DNA of 58,559 nucleotides from contig CAJWQG010000018.1 of NCBI GenBank assembly GCA_913045175.1, positions 1-58,559 on the forward strand. Reading direction: 5' to 3'. This document shows, piece after piece, positions 46,086 to 55,746 of this stretch (the stretch's first letter is position 1; the number at the start of each line of letters is the position of its first letter). The notes beneath the pieces were generated by a model. The model was given only the letters and a program-made list of their open reading frames with translations. It was not told the DNA's origin and searched no databases. The DNA comes from an uncultured Gammaproteobacteria bacterium (lineage in GTDB: Bacteria > Pseudomonadota > Gammaproteobacteria > Pseudomonadales > Azotimanducaceae). Made by a program: the position numbers and the translations under genes.

Positions 46086-46466
46086 TTAAGTGGTGGGATA
46101 TTCCTGCGCCGTTCTCAGTCGATCCTCGATCAGCAACAGTTTCTGTGTGGTATCTCGTTTCTGCATTCGCTTGTCATCCATGCAAAAGCGAACACCATGA
46201 CAGCACTGACCGTCGTCGAGTTGTTCATGGCTGATGATTTCGCCGCGAATCTCATCCAGTTCGATGTCATAGATGAGTAGATCAAGAACGACTTGCTCAG
46301 AGATCTTGAACTCCTGATCGCTGGCGAACTGGAGGCCATCTCTGGAGAAGTCCAGGCACGCAGCGGTTGGGTTCAGCTTTAGAATGCCGCCGATACCTGG
46401 GCGCGAAACATGCAGGACCAGCTGTTCATTAGTATAGCGCTCGTGTTTTCGACGATCGTCGTCCAT
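46086..46466 (-). CDS. PilZ-domain protein
   Basis: 126 residues from ATG 46466, with AGGAGGGG upstream. PilZ c-di-GMP-binding signature: 'RRKHERYTN' (RxxxR) at the start and 'CLDFSRDGLQFAS' (D/NxSxxG). A single-domain c-di-GMP effector, partner unknown. Intact, in contrast to both GGDEF proteins here. 164 bp upstream of the divergent aminotransferase gene. Confidence 0.85.
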   Translation of the reverse strand: MDDDRRKHERYTNEQLVLHVSRPGIGGILKLNPTAACLDFSRDGLQFASDQEFKISEQVVLDLLIYDIELDEIRGEIISHEQLDDGQCCHGVRFCMDDKRMQKRDTTQKLLLIEDRLRTAQEYPTT

Positions 46467-46630
46467 CTTCCCCTCCTAACTGTTACAAGCGAATTCGAGC
46501 ATGAACGCATGATCGTTGCAACACTAACGCCAGGGTCAGATCGAAGCTATTTCTGCGAAATGACCGCGCAGGGTAGAATTCGGCTTCAACCTGACAACGG
46601 GCACTGCGAATCAGTCGCCAGGAGAAAATC

Positions 46631-47935
46631 GTGAGTAAGTCTAAGTTGGACGCATTCTGGATGCCATACACCGCAAATCGCCAGTTTAAAGCGAACCCGC
46701 GGATGATAGCCGCCGCAGATGGCGCTTATTACATCACAGAGGATGGTCGACGTATTTTTGATGGTCTTTCAGGTTTGTGGACCACGGGTGCAGGCCACAA
46801 TCGCCCAGAGATAAGAGATGCCGTGGCCGCACAGCTTAGTACGCTTGACTATTCGCCCGCTTTTCAATTTGGTCACCCGCTGGCATTCGAGTTGGCAGAG
46901 CGAGTTGCCGAGCTGGCGCCTGAGTCTCTGGATCGGGTGTTTTTCACCAATTCAGGGTCGGATTGCACAGATACTGCTACTAAGATTGCCCGCGCCTATT
47001 GGCGTCAGGTGGGCCAGCCGTCTAAGACCAAAATCATTGGGCGAGTTAAGGGATACCACGGCGCCAGTTGGGGCGCGATCAGCTTTGGCGGCATTCCTGT
47101 TAACAAAAAGTTATGGGGGCAGGGTGTTGATTCAGATCACATGAACCACACGATGATACCTGGCAATGAGTTTACTCGAGGTTTGCCACAATCGGGTGCT
47201 GAGTTAGCGAATGAGTTGGAAGATATTATCACATTGCATGATGCCAGCAATGTTGCTGCAGTAATCGTCGAACCCATTGCCGGTTCTGCAGGCGTCATTG
47301 TTCCCCCCGCCGGGTATCTGAAGCGAATGAGAGAAATATGCGATAAACATGATGTGTTGTTGATCTTTGACGAGGTGATTACCGCGTTTGGTCGAATAGG
47401 TGACTGGTTCGCGGCGACGGCCTTCGATGTGGTTCCGGATATGTTAAATGTTGCCAAACAGATCACGAATGGCGCTATTCCTTTGGGAGCGGTTATTGTT
47501 AAAGGAAAAATCCATGACGCGTTTATGGACGCTGGTGGTGTTGAGTACAACATCGAGTTACCTCATGGCTATACCTATTCAAGCCATCCGGTTGCTTGTG
47601 CAGCTGCTATGGCATCTCTCGATATTCTGGAAAAAGATGGGTTGATAGACAGGGTTAAACAGTTATCCCCCATATTCGAGAGCAAAGTGCATGAGCTTAA
47701 AGGAGCGGCGCACGTTACCGACATTCGCAATTACGGTTTTGCTGCGGGAATTACTCTTGAGCCATATCCGGGAGAGCCAATGAGAAGACCGATGGAAGCG
47801 GCACTCACTTGTTGGGAGCAGGGATTCTATGTGCGGTACGGTGGCGATACTCTGCAGTTGGGTCTGCCGTTTGTGACAACAGAAGCTGAAATGGATAGCG
47901 TGATCAACGCGATCGGAGATGCGTTGACGAACTAG
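46631..47935 (+). CDS. Class III aminotransferase (omega-amino acid:pyruvate type)
   Basis: 434 residues from GTG 46631 (AGGAG nearby). PLP enzyme: 'VFFTNSGSDCTDTATKIARA', 'GRVKGYHGASWGAISFGG', 'LLIFDEVITAFGRIGDWFAA' (Asp) and catalytic Lys in 'NVAKQITNGAIPLGAVIVKG'. It resembles beta-alanine:pyruvate transaminases. It could act in polyamine or beta-alanine breakdown together with the glutamine-synthetase-like enzyme, but this is inference. Intact. Confidence 0.9.
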   Translation: MSKSKLDAFWMPYTANRQFKANPRMIAAADGAYYITEDGRRIFDGLSGLWTTGAGHNRPEIRDAVAAQLSTLDYSPAFQFGHPLAFELAERVAELAPESLDRVFFTNSGSDCTDTATKIARAYWRQVGQPSKTKIIGRVKGYHGASWGAISFGGIPVNKKLWGQGVDSDHMNHTMIPGNEFTRGLPQSGAELANELEDIITLHDASNVAAVIVEPIAGSAGVIVPPAGYLKRMREICDKHDVLLIFDEVITAFGRIGDWFAATAFDVVPDMLNVAKQITNGAIPLGAVIVKGKIHDAFMDAGGVEYNIELPHGYTYSSHPVACAAAMASLDILEKDGLIDRVKQLSPIFESKVHELKGAAHVTDIRNYGFAAGITLEPYPGEPMRRPMEAALTCWEQGFYVRYGGDTLQLGLPFVTTEAEMDSVINAIGDALTN

Positions 47936-48057
47936 TTTCTGTCCCAAAAATCCTGGTTCTAGTGCAACTGATACGACATTCCAAAGGAAATGATTAAGAA
48001 TCCAATAACTTGCAAAGAAACTAGAGGCACGATGTTGGATTTTAGGACGAGAACGAA

Positions 48058-48501
48058 CTAGTCATCGGTGAGCATTTGTAGCTCAGTGTAGAGACGCACT
48101 TTACCCGTCATGGAGCGTTCCAGGTGGGAGATCGTTTCCTCAAGACTTTCACTCATCGTTGGGCGTTCCAGCAGTTCGATGGCGAAATTTGGAAAAGCAC
48201 GAATCTCGTCCACCAGTCGAGCACGAGTATAAAGATACTCAATGACCAGTTTATGGTGTTCGTTGTTCGCGTCGGCGAAGACATGGACCAGTGTTGCGAT
48301 GCGTTCTTTTCCTGGTTCAAGTAAGTCCCTTTGTTCACCGAGATACGCTTCGCAACGTTCAGCATCGCTTTGAGTCAGCAGGGATAGGGAATGTCTGATG
48401 ATTTCCAAGTAGGACTCCTGAACATCATCAATGGCCTGAAGCAGATTTCCCTGGTGCTGATGCTCCAGTATGTCGAGGACTCTGTGGATATGTTCAAGCA
48501 T
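48058..48501 (-). CDS. Helical hypothetical protein
   Basis: 147 residues, almost entirely helical: 'MLEHIHRVLDILEHQHQGNL', 'YLGEQRDLLEPGKERIATLV'. No transmembrane segment or recognised domain. Upstream on the same strand is the spermidine-synthase-like pair, 21 bp away; possibly the same operon. The long frame and its spacing support a real gene. Confidence 0.6.
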   Translation of the reverse strand: MLEHIHRVLDILEHQHQGNLLQAIDDVQESYLEIIRHSLSLLTQSDAERCEAYLGEQRDLLEPGKERIATLVHVFADANNEHHKLVIEYLYTRARLVDEIRAFPNFAIELLERPTMSESLEETISHLERSMTGKVRLYTELQMLTDD

Positions 48502-48521
48502 GGTTAGATTTTTTCTCCGCC

Positions 48522-49415
48522 CTAGTTATTGCGCAACAGATTGGCAGGAGAATACTGGTCGGTTAGAGGGCGAACATCCTGACGCCAGTCCTTGGTTCGT
48601 TTGAGATATGGCAGGAAGCTGCGGATATCAATTGAATATGTAGTCAGAATATCGGTCAGCTTCATGGCGCGTTCTTGCATCGTTCGATGCGATGGCAATG
48701 GTTTGATTGTAGCAATGATCACACGATTTCCGGTATTTGGCATCTTAAAATTGATGAACTCAGGAAACACCTTGTTATAGGTTACTGACTCATGGTCATA
48801 GAGTGCACTGGTAGAAAACGTATTAGCCACCAGCACGCCGTTTGGCGACAGTAATCGCGCCGTTTCTTCAATGAACTCGGCGGTCATCAGATGTTCCGGG
48901 ATATAGTCCCCGGTAAAAGCATCGAGAATCACAAGATCATAGGTGACACCCCGGAGGCCGGCTCGCTTGATGAATACCCGCGCGTCCTGAACGTAGACCC
49001 TGGAGCGCTCTGATTCTGAATAGGCGAAATACTTACGTGCGACGTCGACTACGGCGAGATCAATCTCAACGACATCAATTTGACTGTCGGGATAGAGCGT
49101 CGCGAGAACGGTAGGGATCGTGCCGCCTCCCAGTCCGATGACGAGGATCGATGATGGCTGAGGATTCAGCAGTAGTCCTGCGAAAGTCATTCGAGCATAG
49201 GGAAATACAACTTTTTGCGGGTCCGTGAGATCCATGCAGGTTTGATTTCGGTCTCCTTTTTTTATTGCGAATACCAGGCAGCGTCGGTTGACTGATTCTT
49301 TGACTTCAATATTGCGATACAGAGACTTTTCTTCATGAATAACTGCGGCCCAGGTCGTCGAGAAAATGATCAGGCCGCAAAGTGTCGCAACGATGATGGT
49401 GACTTTTTTATTCAC
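48522..49415 (-). CDS. Spermidine-synthase-like methyltransferase-fold protein, membrane-anchored
   Basis: 297 residues with an N-terminal hydrophobic helix (about 4-24). Rossmann-type core with 'ILVIGLGGGTIPTVLATLYP' and 'IDVVEIDLAVVDVARKYF', Asp in 'DARVFI' and 'YDLVILDAFTGDYIPEHLMT'. This is the aminopropyltransferase fold, but the substrate residues of true SpeE cannot be verified here. It overlaps its upstream partner, which encodes a membrane domain, by eight bases. In many bacteria the two parts are fused, so this is a split version. The product or polyamine is unknown. Confidence 0.78.
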   Translation of the reverse strand: MNKKVTIIVATLCGLIIFSTTWAAVIHEEKSLYRNIEVKESVNRRCLVFAIKKGDRNQTCMDLTDPQKVVFPYARMTFAGLLLNPQPSSILVIGLGGGTIPTVLATLYPDSQIDVVEIDLAVVDVARKYFAYSESERSRVYVQDARVFIKRAGLRGVTYDLVILDAFTGDYIPEHLMTAEFIEETARLLSPNGVLVANTFSTSALYDHESVTYNKVFPEFINFKMPNTGNRVIIATIKPLPSHRTMQERAMKLTDILTTYSIDIRSFLPYLKRTKDWRQDVRPLTDQYSPANLLRNN

Positions 49416-50028
49416 TTCGAGCGACCTGGTGGGCGGCGATTGACACGATGCCGGCGCTCAGTAGGATGACCACCATTGTTGTCAAAATCTGGTTGACCTC
49501 AAAATACAGGACGAAATAAAAAGAAGTTCCAAGCGTGCCAAGCGCGCTTCCGAGCGTTGACACGAAATATAGTCGTCCCGCGACGTGACCACTGTGGTTG
49601 GTGTTTTCAACCAGCAGCCGTACTGAATAGGGCGCGATCATCCCCAGTAGTGCCGTGGGGACCAGGAAGATTAGGGTAGATGCCAGTAAGGAGCCGTAAC
49701 GTGGGTCTTCCACGCGCAGAAATACGGCGTCCAGAATCTTCTCGCCAAGCATGATTGTGGGCAGTAGCGCCGTAGCCGCAATGATAAAAAACAGGCCGTA
49801 TCTCCTTAGGCTAACCTGGTAAAGAGATAGTTTTCCACCAACCAGGTAACCGATTGATAGCGACACCATAAATACTGTGATGACACTACCCCAGACGTAA
49901 ATACTGTTGCCGAAGTAGGGTGATAGGATTCTTCCCCCCAGGAGTTCAACCGACATGATGATAAAGCCGCTAATAAAGGCAAGGCAGTAAACCAGTGGAT
50001 TGATGGATACGTTGTAGGGCTCGCGCAT
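49408..50028 (-). CDS. Membrane partner of spermidine-synthase-like protein
   Basis: 206 residues from ATG 50028; the frame is open upstream to 50169 but without hydrophobic or conserved character. Six or so hydrophobic helices, with 'IIMSVELLGGRILSPYFGNS' (a conserved motif of the membrane domain of fused spermidine synthases), 'VWGSVITVFMVSLSIGYLVG' and 'YFVSTLGSALGTLGTSFYFV'. Probably the integral-membrane half of a two-subunit enzyme or exporter. Intact. Confidence 0.78.
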   Translation of the reverse strand: MREPYNVSINPLVYCLAFISGFIIMSVELLGGRILSPYFGNSIYVWGSVITVFMVSLSIGYLVGGKLSLYQVSLRRYGLFFIIAATALLPTIMLGEKILDAVFLRVEDPRYGSLLASTLIFLVPTALLGMIAPYSVRLLVENTNHSGHVAGRLYFVSTLGSALGTLGTSFYFVLYFEVNQILTTMVVILLSAGIVSIAAHQVARSE

Positions 50029-50199
50029 ACTCGTTTCTATAAGACTTAAGCTATGCCAGGACTGCAGATGTGATTGCGGCAGTATACATGAAGCTCTCCA
50101 GCGTCCGATTTCATTTTGTGAGATAATGGGTTTTTCGCACCTGAACCGGGGTCGGGTACGAAACTGCATTAGTCTCCGTTGTAACTTGGACCATAAATC

Positions 50200-51966
50200 T
50201 TGAAATCGTTAGCGCGTTTTATTCCTATCGTCTCACCTTATAAGTGGGTCATCGGTAGCGGATTTGCGACGTTTTTCATCGCGCGTTTCTTTGAGGTAGG
50301 TGGCTACTACATGGTGGCGATGGGTATTGATGCGATTAACGCCCTGATTAATACAAGTGCGCCCGCAATTCCGTATAGCCTGGTTGAAATTGCGCTGGTG
50401 ATCGTCTGCTGTGTCGTGATGCGGTTCTTCTTTATTGTACATGCCCGCCGTGCGATCCGCCGCGCGGGTATGTTTGTGGCTTTTGATTTGCGGCAACTGG
50501 TTTATTCCAAGGTGCAGTTTCAGGGCAGTCAGTTTTTTGCGCGTATCGGCGTTGGCGACATCATGACTCGCGCGATTCAGGATATTCACCTGATAGAAAG
50601 GCTAATTTCGCATGGACTGGTACATGTGGTGATCATGATTTATGCACCGCTATTTGGTTTGACGGCAATGCTCATGAAGTCGCCCGCGCTAACGCTGCTG
50701 ATTCTGCCTCTGCTACCTCTTATCTTTATATACGGCTATCTCATGTCTGGCGCTATGGCGCGAACTTCCCGTGCTGTCCAGGGGCGACTTTCAGCGCTAT
50801 CGCAGCACACTCAGGAAAATTTATCTGGTATTCGTACCGTTCAGGCGCAGGCGCAGGAATATAACGAGATTCAGCGCTTTGGGGTTACAAATCAAGCATA
50901 CGCAGAAGCATTCTATGACCAGTCGCGCATCACCTCGCTAATGGGCGCCTGGACACCTTTCTTCGCATCGGTGGCCCAGCTAGGAATTTTGATGTATGGC
51001 GGTCATCTGGTGCTTGAGGGTGAAATCTCGGTAGGTGATCTCGTGTTCTTCTTTACATGTCTCAACATGCTGCTTCAACCAATCCGTATGGCAGGCTGGT
51101 TTATTACCACGGTGCAGCGAGCGGCGGTTTCAGCAGGTCGGTTGTTAGAGATATTGGATGCAAAACCGGAAATTGAAGATGATCCGTCGCCCGAAGCTCC
51201 TGCAGAGATTTGGGGTGAATTCGATCTTAAGAATCTTAGTTTTACGTATCCTGGGGCTAACAAGCCTTCCCTCAATAATATTGACCTGCATATTGATGCA
51301 GGCGAGTCGATCGCGATTGTAGGGCGCGTTGGTTCAGGAAAATCTACCTTACTTAAGCAATTCACTCGTATGGTGGATACCCCCGCAGGGCAACTCTATC
51401 TTGATGGTCGCGATGTCAGGGACTATCCGCTGTTTCAACTGCGTACTCAGGTGGCTCAGGTGCTGCAGGATCCATTTTTGTTTGGTGAGCCGCTTAAACA
51501 CAACATCAGCTATGACGATCCGGGTCGTCATCTGGATCTTGTCTGGGACTCGGCAGATTCAGCAGCATTGAGAAGTTCGATAGAAGAGTTTCCAGCGCAA
51601 ATGGAGACAGTAGTGGGGGAGCGGGGTGTAACGCTTTCTGGGGGAGAGAAGCAGCGAACTACGCTGGCACGAGGACTTATCCGCAATGCGCCAGTGCTTA
51701 TTCTGGATGACTGTTTTAGCAGCGTGGATACTGAAACGGAAGAGCATATCCTGGGTCGGCTCAAGTCTTTGCGTCAGGGCATGACCACGATATTGGTATC
51801 GCATCGGGTCTCCACCCTGCGTCACGCTGACCGAATTGTTGTGCTTGAGGACGGAAATATTGTCGAGGTGGGCACTCACGAGGAGTTGCTCGGCTTAGAT
51901 GGTGTCTATGCTGAGCTAGAGCGTGCCCAGACGCTGGGTAATTCTCCACGGGCGGTGAACTCGTGA
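50200..51966 (+). CDS. mdlA: ABC exporter, MdlA-like half transporter (degenerate ATPase site)
   Basis: 588 residues from TTG 50200. Six-helix exporter domain, then ATPase: Walker A 'IVGRVGSGKSTLLKQFTRMV', signature 'GVTLSGGEKQRTTLARGLIR', and Walker B 'VLILDDCFSSVDTETE', where the catalytic Glu after the Asp is replaced by Asp. In heterodimeric exporters such a substitution marks the degenerate site. Pairs with the next gene, with start and stop overlapping by GTGA. Substrates may be drugs or lipids. Intact. Confidence 0.9.
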   Translation: MKSLARFIPIVSPYKWVIGSGFATFFIARFFEVGGYYMVAMGIDAINALINTSAPAIPYSLVEIALVIVCCVVMRFFFIVHARRAIRRAGMFVAFDLRQLVYSKVQFQGSQFFARIGVGDIMTRAIQDIHLIERLISHGLVHVVIMIYAPLFGLTAMLMKSPALTLLILPLLPLIFIYGYLMSGAMARTSRAVQGRLSALSQHTQENLSGIRTVQAQAQEYNEIQRFGVTNQAYAEAFYDQSRITSLMGAWTPFFASVAQLGILMYGGHLVLEGEISVGDLVFFFTCLNMLLQPIRMAGWFITTVQRAAVSAGRLLEILDAKPEIEDDPSPEAPAEIWGEFDLKNLSFTYPGANKPSLNNIDLHIDAGESIAIVGRVGSGKSTLLKQFTRMVDTPAGQLYLDGRDVRDYPLFQLRTQVAQVLQDPFLFGEPLKHNISYDDPGRHLDLVWDSADSAALRSSIEEFPAQMETVVGERGVTLSGGEKQRTTLARGLIRNAPVLILDDCFSSVDTETEEHILGRLKSLRQGMTTILVSHRVSTLRHADRIVVLEDGNIVEVGTHEELLGLDGVYAELERAQTLGNSPRAVNS

Positions 51967-53861
51967 GCGAACAAACTTTGGGGCGAGGGCCAAAGCGGGA
52001 TTATTCCACCTTCGATTCTGAGTTGTCGGGCGCGGTATTAAACCTACATCTCTTTGGTCGCATCATGCACTGGCTGAATCCGTATCGGTTGGTGTTGTTC
52101 TTTAGTCTCGTTCTTATTCTCATCGCGAGCTATTTCACGGTCATTATGGAAATCATGATCTCGCGGGTCTTAGTGGACTACATCATCGTCGGTGATACAG
52201 AAAGCCCCATGCCTGATCTGTATATGATTGAGGCGACACAATGGGTCGAACGCCAATTGGGCATTGAACCGATCTTTGCGGCGGGATTGATCTTCTTCGT
52301 CATCATGGTCCTGTTTACATTCGTGGGTCATGCACATCGAATGACGCTAATCGGTTCGATCGTTAAGGCCTTAAGGGACCTACGTCAGGACCTGTTTGCG
52401 CATATGGAGACGCGGCCCAGTTCCTTTTACGACAAGGTCGCAGTGGGTCGCGTTATGACGCGAATCACGAACGATGTAGAGGCGCTTTATGAGATGTTGC
52501 GTGGTATGGGAAGCCTCGTTGGTGAGTTTGTTCCCTTTTTCGTAGCGCTCATCATCATGTTCTCCACCAGTGTGAAGCTCACGTTGGTGCTATTGATGCT
52601 GGTACCCATTGTCGGGATTGCTACGTACTTTTTTCGCGAAGCTTCCCGGGAAGTATTTCGTCTCGTGCGTAACAGCGTATCGGCGCTGAATCAGAACCTG
52701 CAGGAGAACCTGTCGGGTATGCAGGTGGTTCAGCTCAGCCTCAGAGAGGAGCGAAACCTTGAAACCTACACGAATATCAACAAAAACAATCGTCGTTTTG
52801 AATTCCGGTCGATCAATCTAAACACGGTCTACTCGGCGTTCAACGATTCGTTAGCCTCTATGGGGCTTGGCGTTATTATTTGGTATGGCGGGGGAGAAGT
52901 CGTTCAGGATGAAATGACGCTTGGTGGCGTCATTTTGTTTACCCGATTTATGAATATGCTGTTTACACCCGTCGTGACTCTTGGCGAGCAGTTAAATGTT
53001 CTTTTTCGTGCAATGGCCAGCGGCGAACGGATCTTTCAGGCGCTTGATTGGGATGAACAGATTCATGAGCCCAAAGAACCCGTTGAGTTGCCATCACGCC
53101 TTCAGGGTAAGGTTGAGTTCAGACATCTCAGTTTTGGTTACAGTGAAGATGCCCCTATCCTGAACGATGTCTCTTTTGTGATTGAGCCTGGAGATAAGCT
53201 CGCGATCGTTGGTCCTACCGGGTCTGGCAAAAGTACGATGATTCGGTTGCTGGGACGTTTCTATGACTTTCCCCGAGACATGATCTTCCTTGATGATATC
53301 GATTTGAATGATCTGCATAGCCATGACGTGCGGACAAGAATTGGTGTGGTGCTACAGGATTTTCATATTTTCTCAGGGAGCATTCTCGATAATATTATTC
53401 TTGGCAACCCAAATATTTCTCGCGAGCGAGCCATTGAAGCGGCGAAGACGGTTAACGCCCACGGATTCGTTAGTGAACTACCTCTGGGGTACGACACCCC
53501 GCTGGTTGAGCGTGGGGCTAATTTGTCTCAGGGACAGCGTCAATTACTGGCCTTCGCGCGTGTGCTGGCAGCGGATCCGGAAATTTTGATTCTGGATGAG
53601 GCGACCGCCAGTATTGATACGGAAACGGAATCGCTCATTCAGGATGGGCTCCACAAATTGATGCAGGGACGAACATCGATTCTCATTGCCCATCGGCTCC
53701 AGACTATCCAGGAAGCAGATAAGGTGCTTGTCCTACACCATGGCGTGGTACGCGAATTGGGAACACATGAAGAGTTACTGGCGCAGAAAGGGCTCTATTA
53801 CACGTTACATGAGTTGCAGTTTCAGGATGTTACGGTAGATGACGAGGGGAACCCTCTCTAG
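51963..53861 (+). CDS. mdlB: ABC exporter, MdlB-like half transporter (consensus ATPase)
   Basis: 632 residues from GTG 51963. Six transmembrane helices, then Walker A 'AIVGPTGSGKSTMIRLLGRF', signature 'GANLSQGQRQLLAFARVLAA' (LSQGQ) and Walker B 'ILILDEATASIDTETE' with the catalytic Glu, and switch His in 'ILIAHRLQTI'. Together with MdlA it would give one functional and one degenerate ATP site. The 3' end overlaps the convergent DUF1853 gene by 32 bp. Intact. Confidence 0.92.
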   Translation: MSEQTLGRGPKRDYSTFDSELSGAVLNLHLFGRIMHWLNPYRLVLFFSLVLILIASYFTVIMEIMISRVLVDYIIVGDTESPMPDLYMIEATQWVERQLGIEPIFAAGLIFFVIMVLFTFVGHAHRMTLIGSIVKALRDLRQDLFAHMETRPSSFYDKVAVGRVMTRITNDVEALYEMLRGMGSLVGEFVPFFVALIIMFSTSVKLTLVLLMLVPIVGIATYFFREASREVFRLVRNSVSALNQNLQENLSGMQVVQLSLREERNLETYTNINKNNRRFEFRSINLNTVYSAFNDSLASMGLGVIIWYGGGEVVQDEMTLGGVILFTRFMNMLFTPVVTLGEQLNVLFRAMASGERIFQALDWDEQIHEPKEPVELPSRLQGKVEFRHLSFGYSEDAPILNDVSFVIEPGDKLAIVGPTGSGKSTMIRLLGRFYDFPRDMIFLDDIDLNDLHSHDVRTRIGVVLQDFHIFSGSILDNIILGNPNISRERAIEAAKTVNAHGFVSELPLGYDTPLVERGANLSQGQRQLLAFARVLAADPEILILDEATASIDTETESLIQDGLHKLMQGRTSILIAHRLQTIQEADKVLVLHHGVVRELGTHEELLAQKGLYYTLHELQFQDVTVDDEGNPL

Positions 53862-54738
53862 CCTCGTTCGTTTTCGCTTCTTCGATTAGGTCGAACCAAC
53901 GGTCAGTCACAACGAAACCTCGAGATGTTTCGATTCCGTTGTCATCCAGTACGGCAACGAGGCTGGCAGGTTGTACCTCTGTCGATGCTAACCTCCGGTT
54001 GAACTCTTCAATAGATTCCCCTTGGATATCTTGTTCCAGGGGGGCGAGCCAATAAGTTTTCTCCAGCAGGGCGTAGTTGTGGGTATCGTCGAATGTGGAG
54101 GTGAACCTGTCTGTTGGCAACCACCAGCCCTTCTCATGACCAGGATTGACCTCATGTGGGTATTGGAAATTGTTCCGGATGAACTCATCGTACGGGTGAA
54201 AAAGGCGGCCTTTCATAAAGCACAACGCGCTGGAGACTTCTATATTCATATCGTTGAGCAGTTGCAGTGCATCGGGGTCGCTTGCTAAACGCAATTGGTG
54301 GTCGACCAGATGCGCGTATTTGCTTCCGAGGCAGTCGGCGGGGTTCGGTCCATACCATCGGTAAGTGTTAGTTGGATCACCCTTGGCCAGGTAAAACTTA
54401 ACTGCCGCTTCCCAATGTTGGGTGACACCGTCATGCGTGACGAGGAAATCAAATTCACCAATCGTACGTTTTCGAGCATTAACCTGAAGGTTAGCGGCTA
54501 GCAGGTCAAAATCTCTATGCTGCTTAAGCCAGTATTCGAGTAACCTCTCGAAGTGTTGCCCTAACCTGAAGCGATGGGAGTGTCGTGGGGTCGGCAGTTC
54601 GGTGGCATTGGCGATATTCGAGAGGGCATTGAACCAGTTGTCATCTGGCCAGGTGAAATCTAACGCGCCAGTAGTTACTAAGGGAGCACTCTGTAGGCAC
54701 CAGGAGAGATCTCGTTGCTGACGATTTTGATTTGGCAT
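53830..54738 (-). CDS. DUF1853 family protein (PD-(D/E)XK-like)
   Basis: 302 residues from ATG 54738 ('MPNQNRQQRDLSWCLQSAPL'); the frame extends to 54813 without conservation. Contains 'GEFDFLVTHDGVTQHWEAAV' followed by 'KFYL', which resembles the E-x-D...ExAxK core of PD-(D/E)XK nuclease folds, as reported for DUF1853. No biochemical role is known. The overlap with mdlB is convergent. Intact. Confidence 0.85.
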   Translation of the reverse strand: MPNQNRQQRDLSWCLQSAPLVTTGALDFTWPDDNWFNALSNIANATELPTPRHSHRFRLGQHFERLLEYWLKQHRDFDLLAANLQVNARKRTIGEFDFLVTHDGVTQHWEAAVKFYLAKGDPTNTYRWYGPNPADCLGSKYAHLVDHQLRLASDPDALQLLNDMNIEVSSALCFMKGRLFHPYDEFIRNNFQYPHEVNPGHEKGWWLPTDRFTSTFDDTHNYALLEKTYWLAPLEQDIQGESIEEFNRRLASTEVQPASLVAVLDDNGIETSRGFVVTDRWFDLIEEAKTNEAREGSPRHLP

Positions 54739-54822
54739 ACAAGAAATTATAACCGGTGAGAAGATACGATGAATCGGCTGCCAGTAGTATGATGTGCGTC
54801 TTTTCAAGTTCAATTTTTGAAT

Positions 54823-55746
54823 ATGAGTATTAGGGCAAAATTCTTGACGCTGATGATGCGTTACACCGTCAAGCGACTATTGGAGAATATTTCCACTGAT
54901 GACCCAGAGAAATTCCGTGATGATATCGGGGCTGCAGCGCGCTTCGCGCCGAGTTTGCCGAGCGAGGCCGCGGTGGTCGCTGAAGAAGCAAAGAGCGTGC
55001 CTTGTGAGTGGGTTAGCTATGGTGAATCCCGGGGCGACCAGGTGCATTTATATTTGCATGGCGGGGGGTATGTCCTTGGCCTTGCAGCGGAGCACAGAGA
55101 ACTCGCCTGGCGATTAGCCCGACAAGCCGAGTTACGGGTGCTTATGGTGGACTATCGTCTGGCACCGGAATATCCGTTTCCAGCTGCACTCGAAGATGCG
55201 ACTAATAGCTATCGCTGGCTGCTCGAGCAGGGTCATGATCCGGAGAATATCAGTGTTGGCGGCGATTCCGCTGGCGGTGGTTTATGCATGGCATTACTGA
55301 TTAACCTCAGAAATCAGGGACTGCCGCTTCCCAATGCCGCGCTATTGTTATCTCCCTGGGTCGATTTGAGCTGCTCTGGAGACAGCGCTGGTCGAAATGC
55401 TGTGATTGATCCGATCTTATCTCCGGCCCCGCTCGATAAATTTGCACGGTTCTATGTAGGCGACAGGGATATGCGGGCGCCTTTAGTCTCCCCGGTTTTT
55501 GCGGACCTTAAAGGGCTGCCTCCCGTATTGGTTCACGTAGGTAGTACTGAAGTGCTGCTTAGTGATGCTGAGCGACTAGTTGATAGAGTGAATACTGTTG
55601 GCGGTGATGCTCATCTCAATGTGTGGCCCGATATGCCTCACGTATTTCAGCTTCTTGCGAATCGAATTCCAGAGGCAAAGACTGCAATCACGGAATTGTG
55701 TGAGTTTTTGAAATCGTACATGCCGGTATCGGCCGAGGTCGAGTGA
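54823..55746 (+). CDS. Alpha/beta hydrolase, hormone-sensitive-lipase family
   Basis: 307 residues from ATG 54823. HSL pattern: 'HLYLHGGGYVLGLAAEHREL' (HGGG oxyanion), 'SVGGDSAGGGLCMALLINLR' (nucleophile Ser in GDSAGG), 'LPPVLVHVGSTEVLLSDAER' (Asp) and 'WPDMPHVFQLL' (His). Esterase or lipase; substrate unknown. Its stop overlaps the start of the selD fusion by GTGA, so the two are probably translated from one message. Confidence 0.9.
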   Translation: MSIRAKFLTLMMRYTVKRLLENISTDDPEKFRDDIGAAARFAPSLPSEAAVVAEEAKSVPCEWVSYGESRGDQVHLYLHGGGYVLGLAAEHRELAWRLARQAELRVLMVDYRLAPEYPFPAALEDATNSYRWLLEQGHDPENISVGGDSAGGGLCMALLINLRNQGLPLPNAALLLSPWVDLSCSGDSAGRNAVIDPILSPAPLDKFARFYVGDRDMRAPLVSPVFADLKGLPPVLVHVGSTEVLLSDAERLVDRVNTVGGDAHLNVWPDMPHVFQLLANRIPEAKTAITELCEFLKSYMPVSAEVE

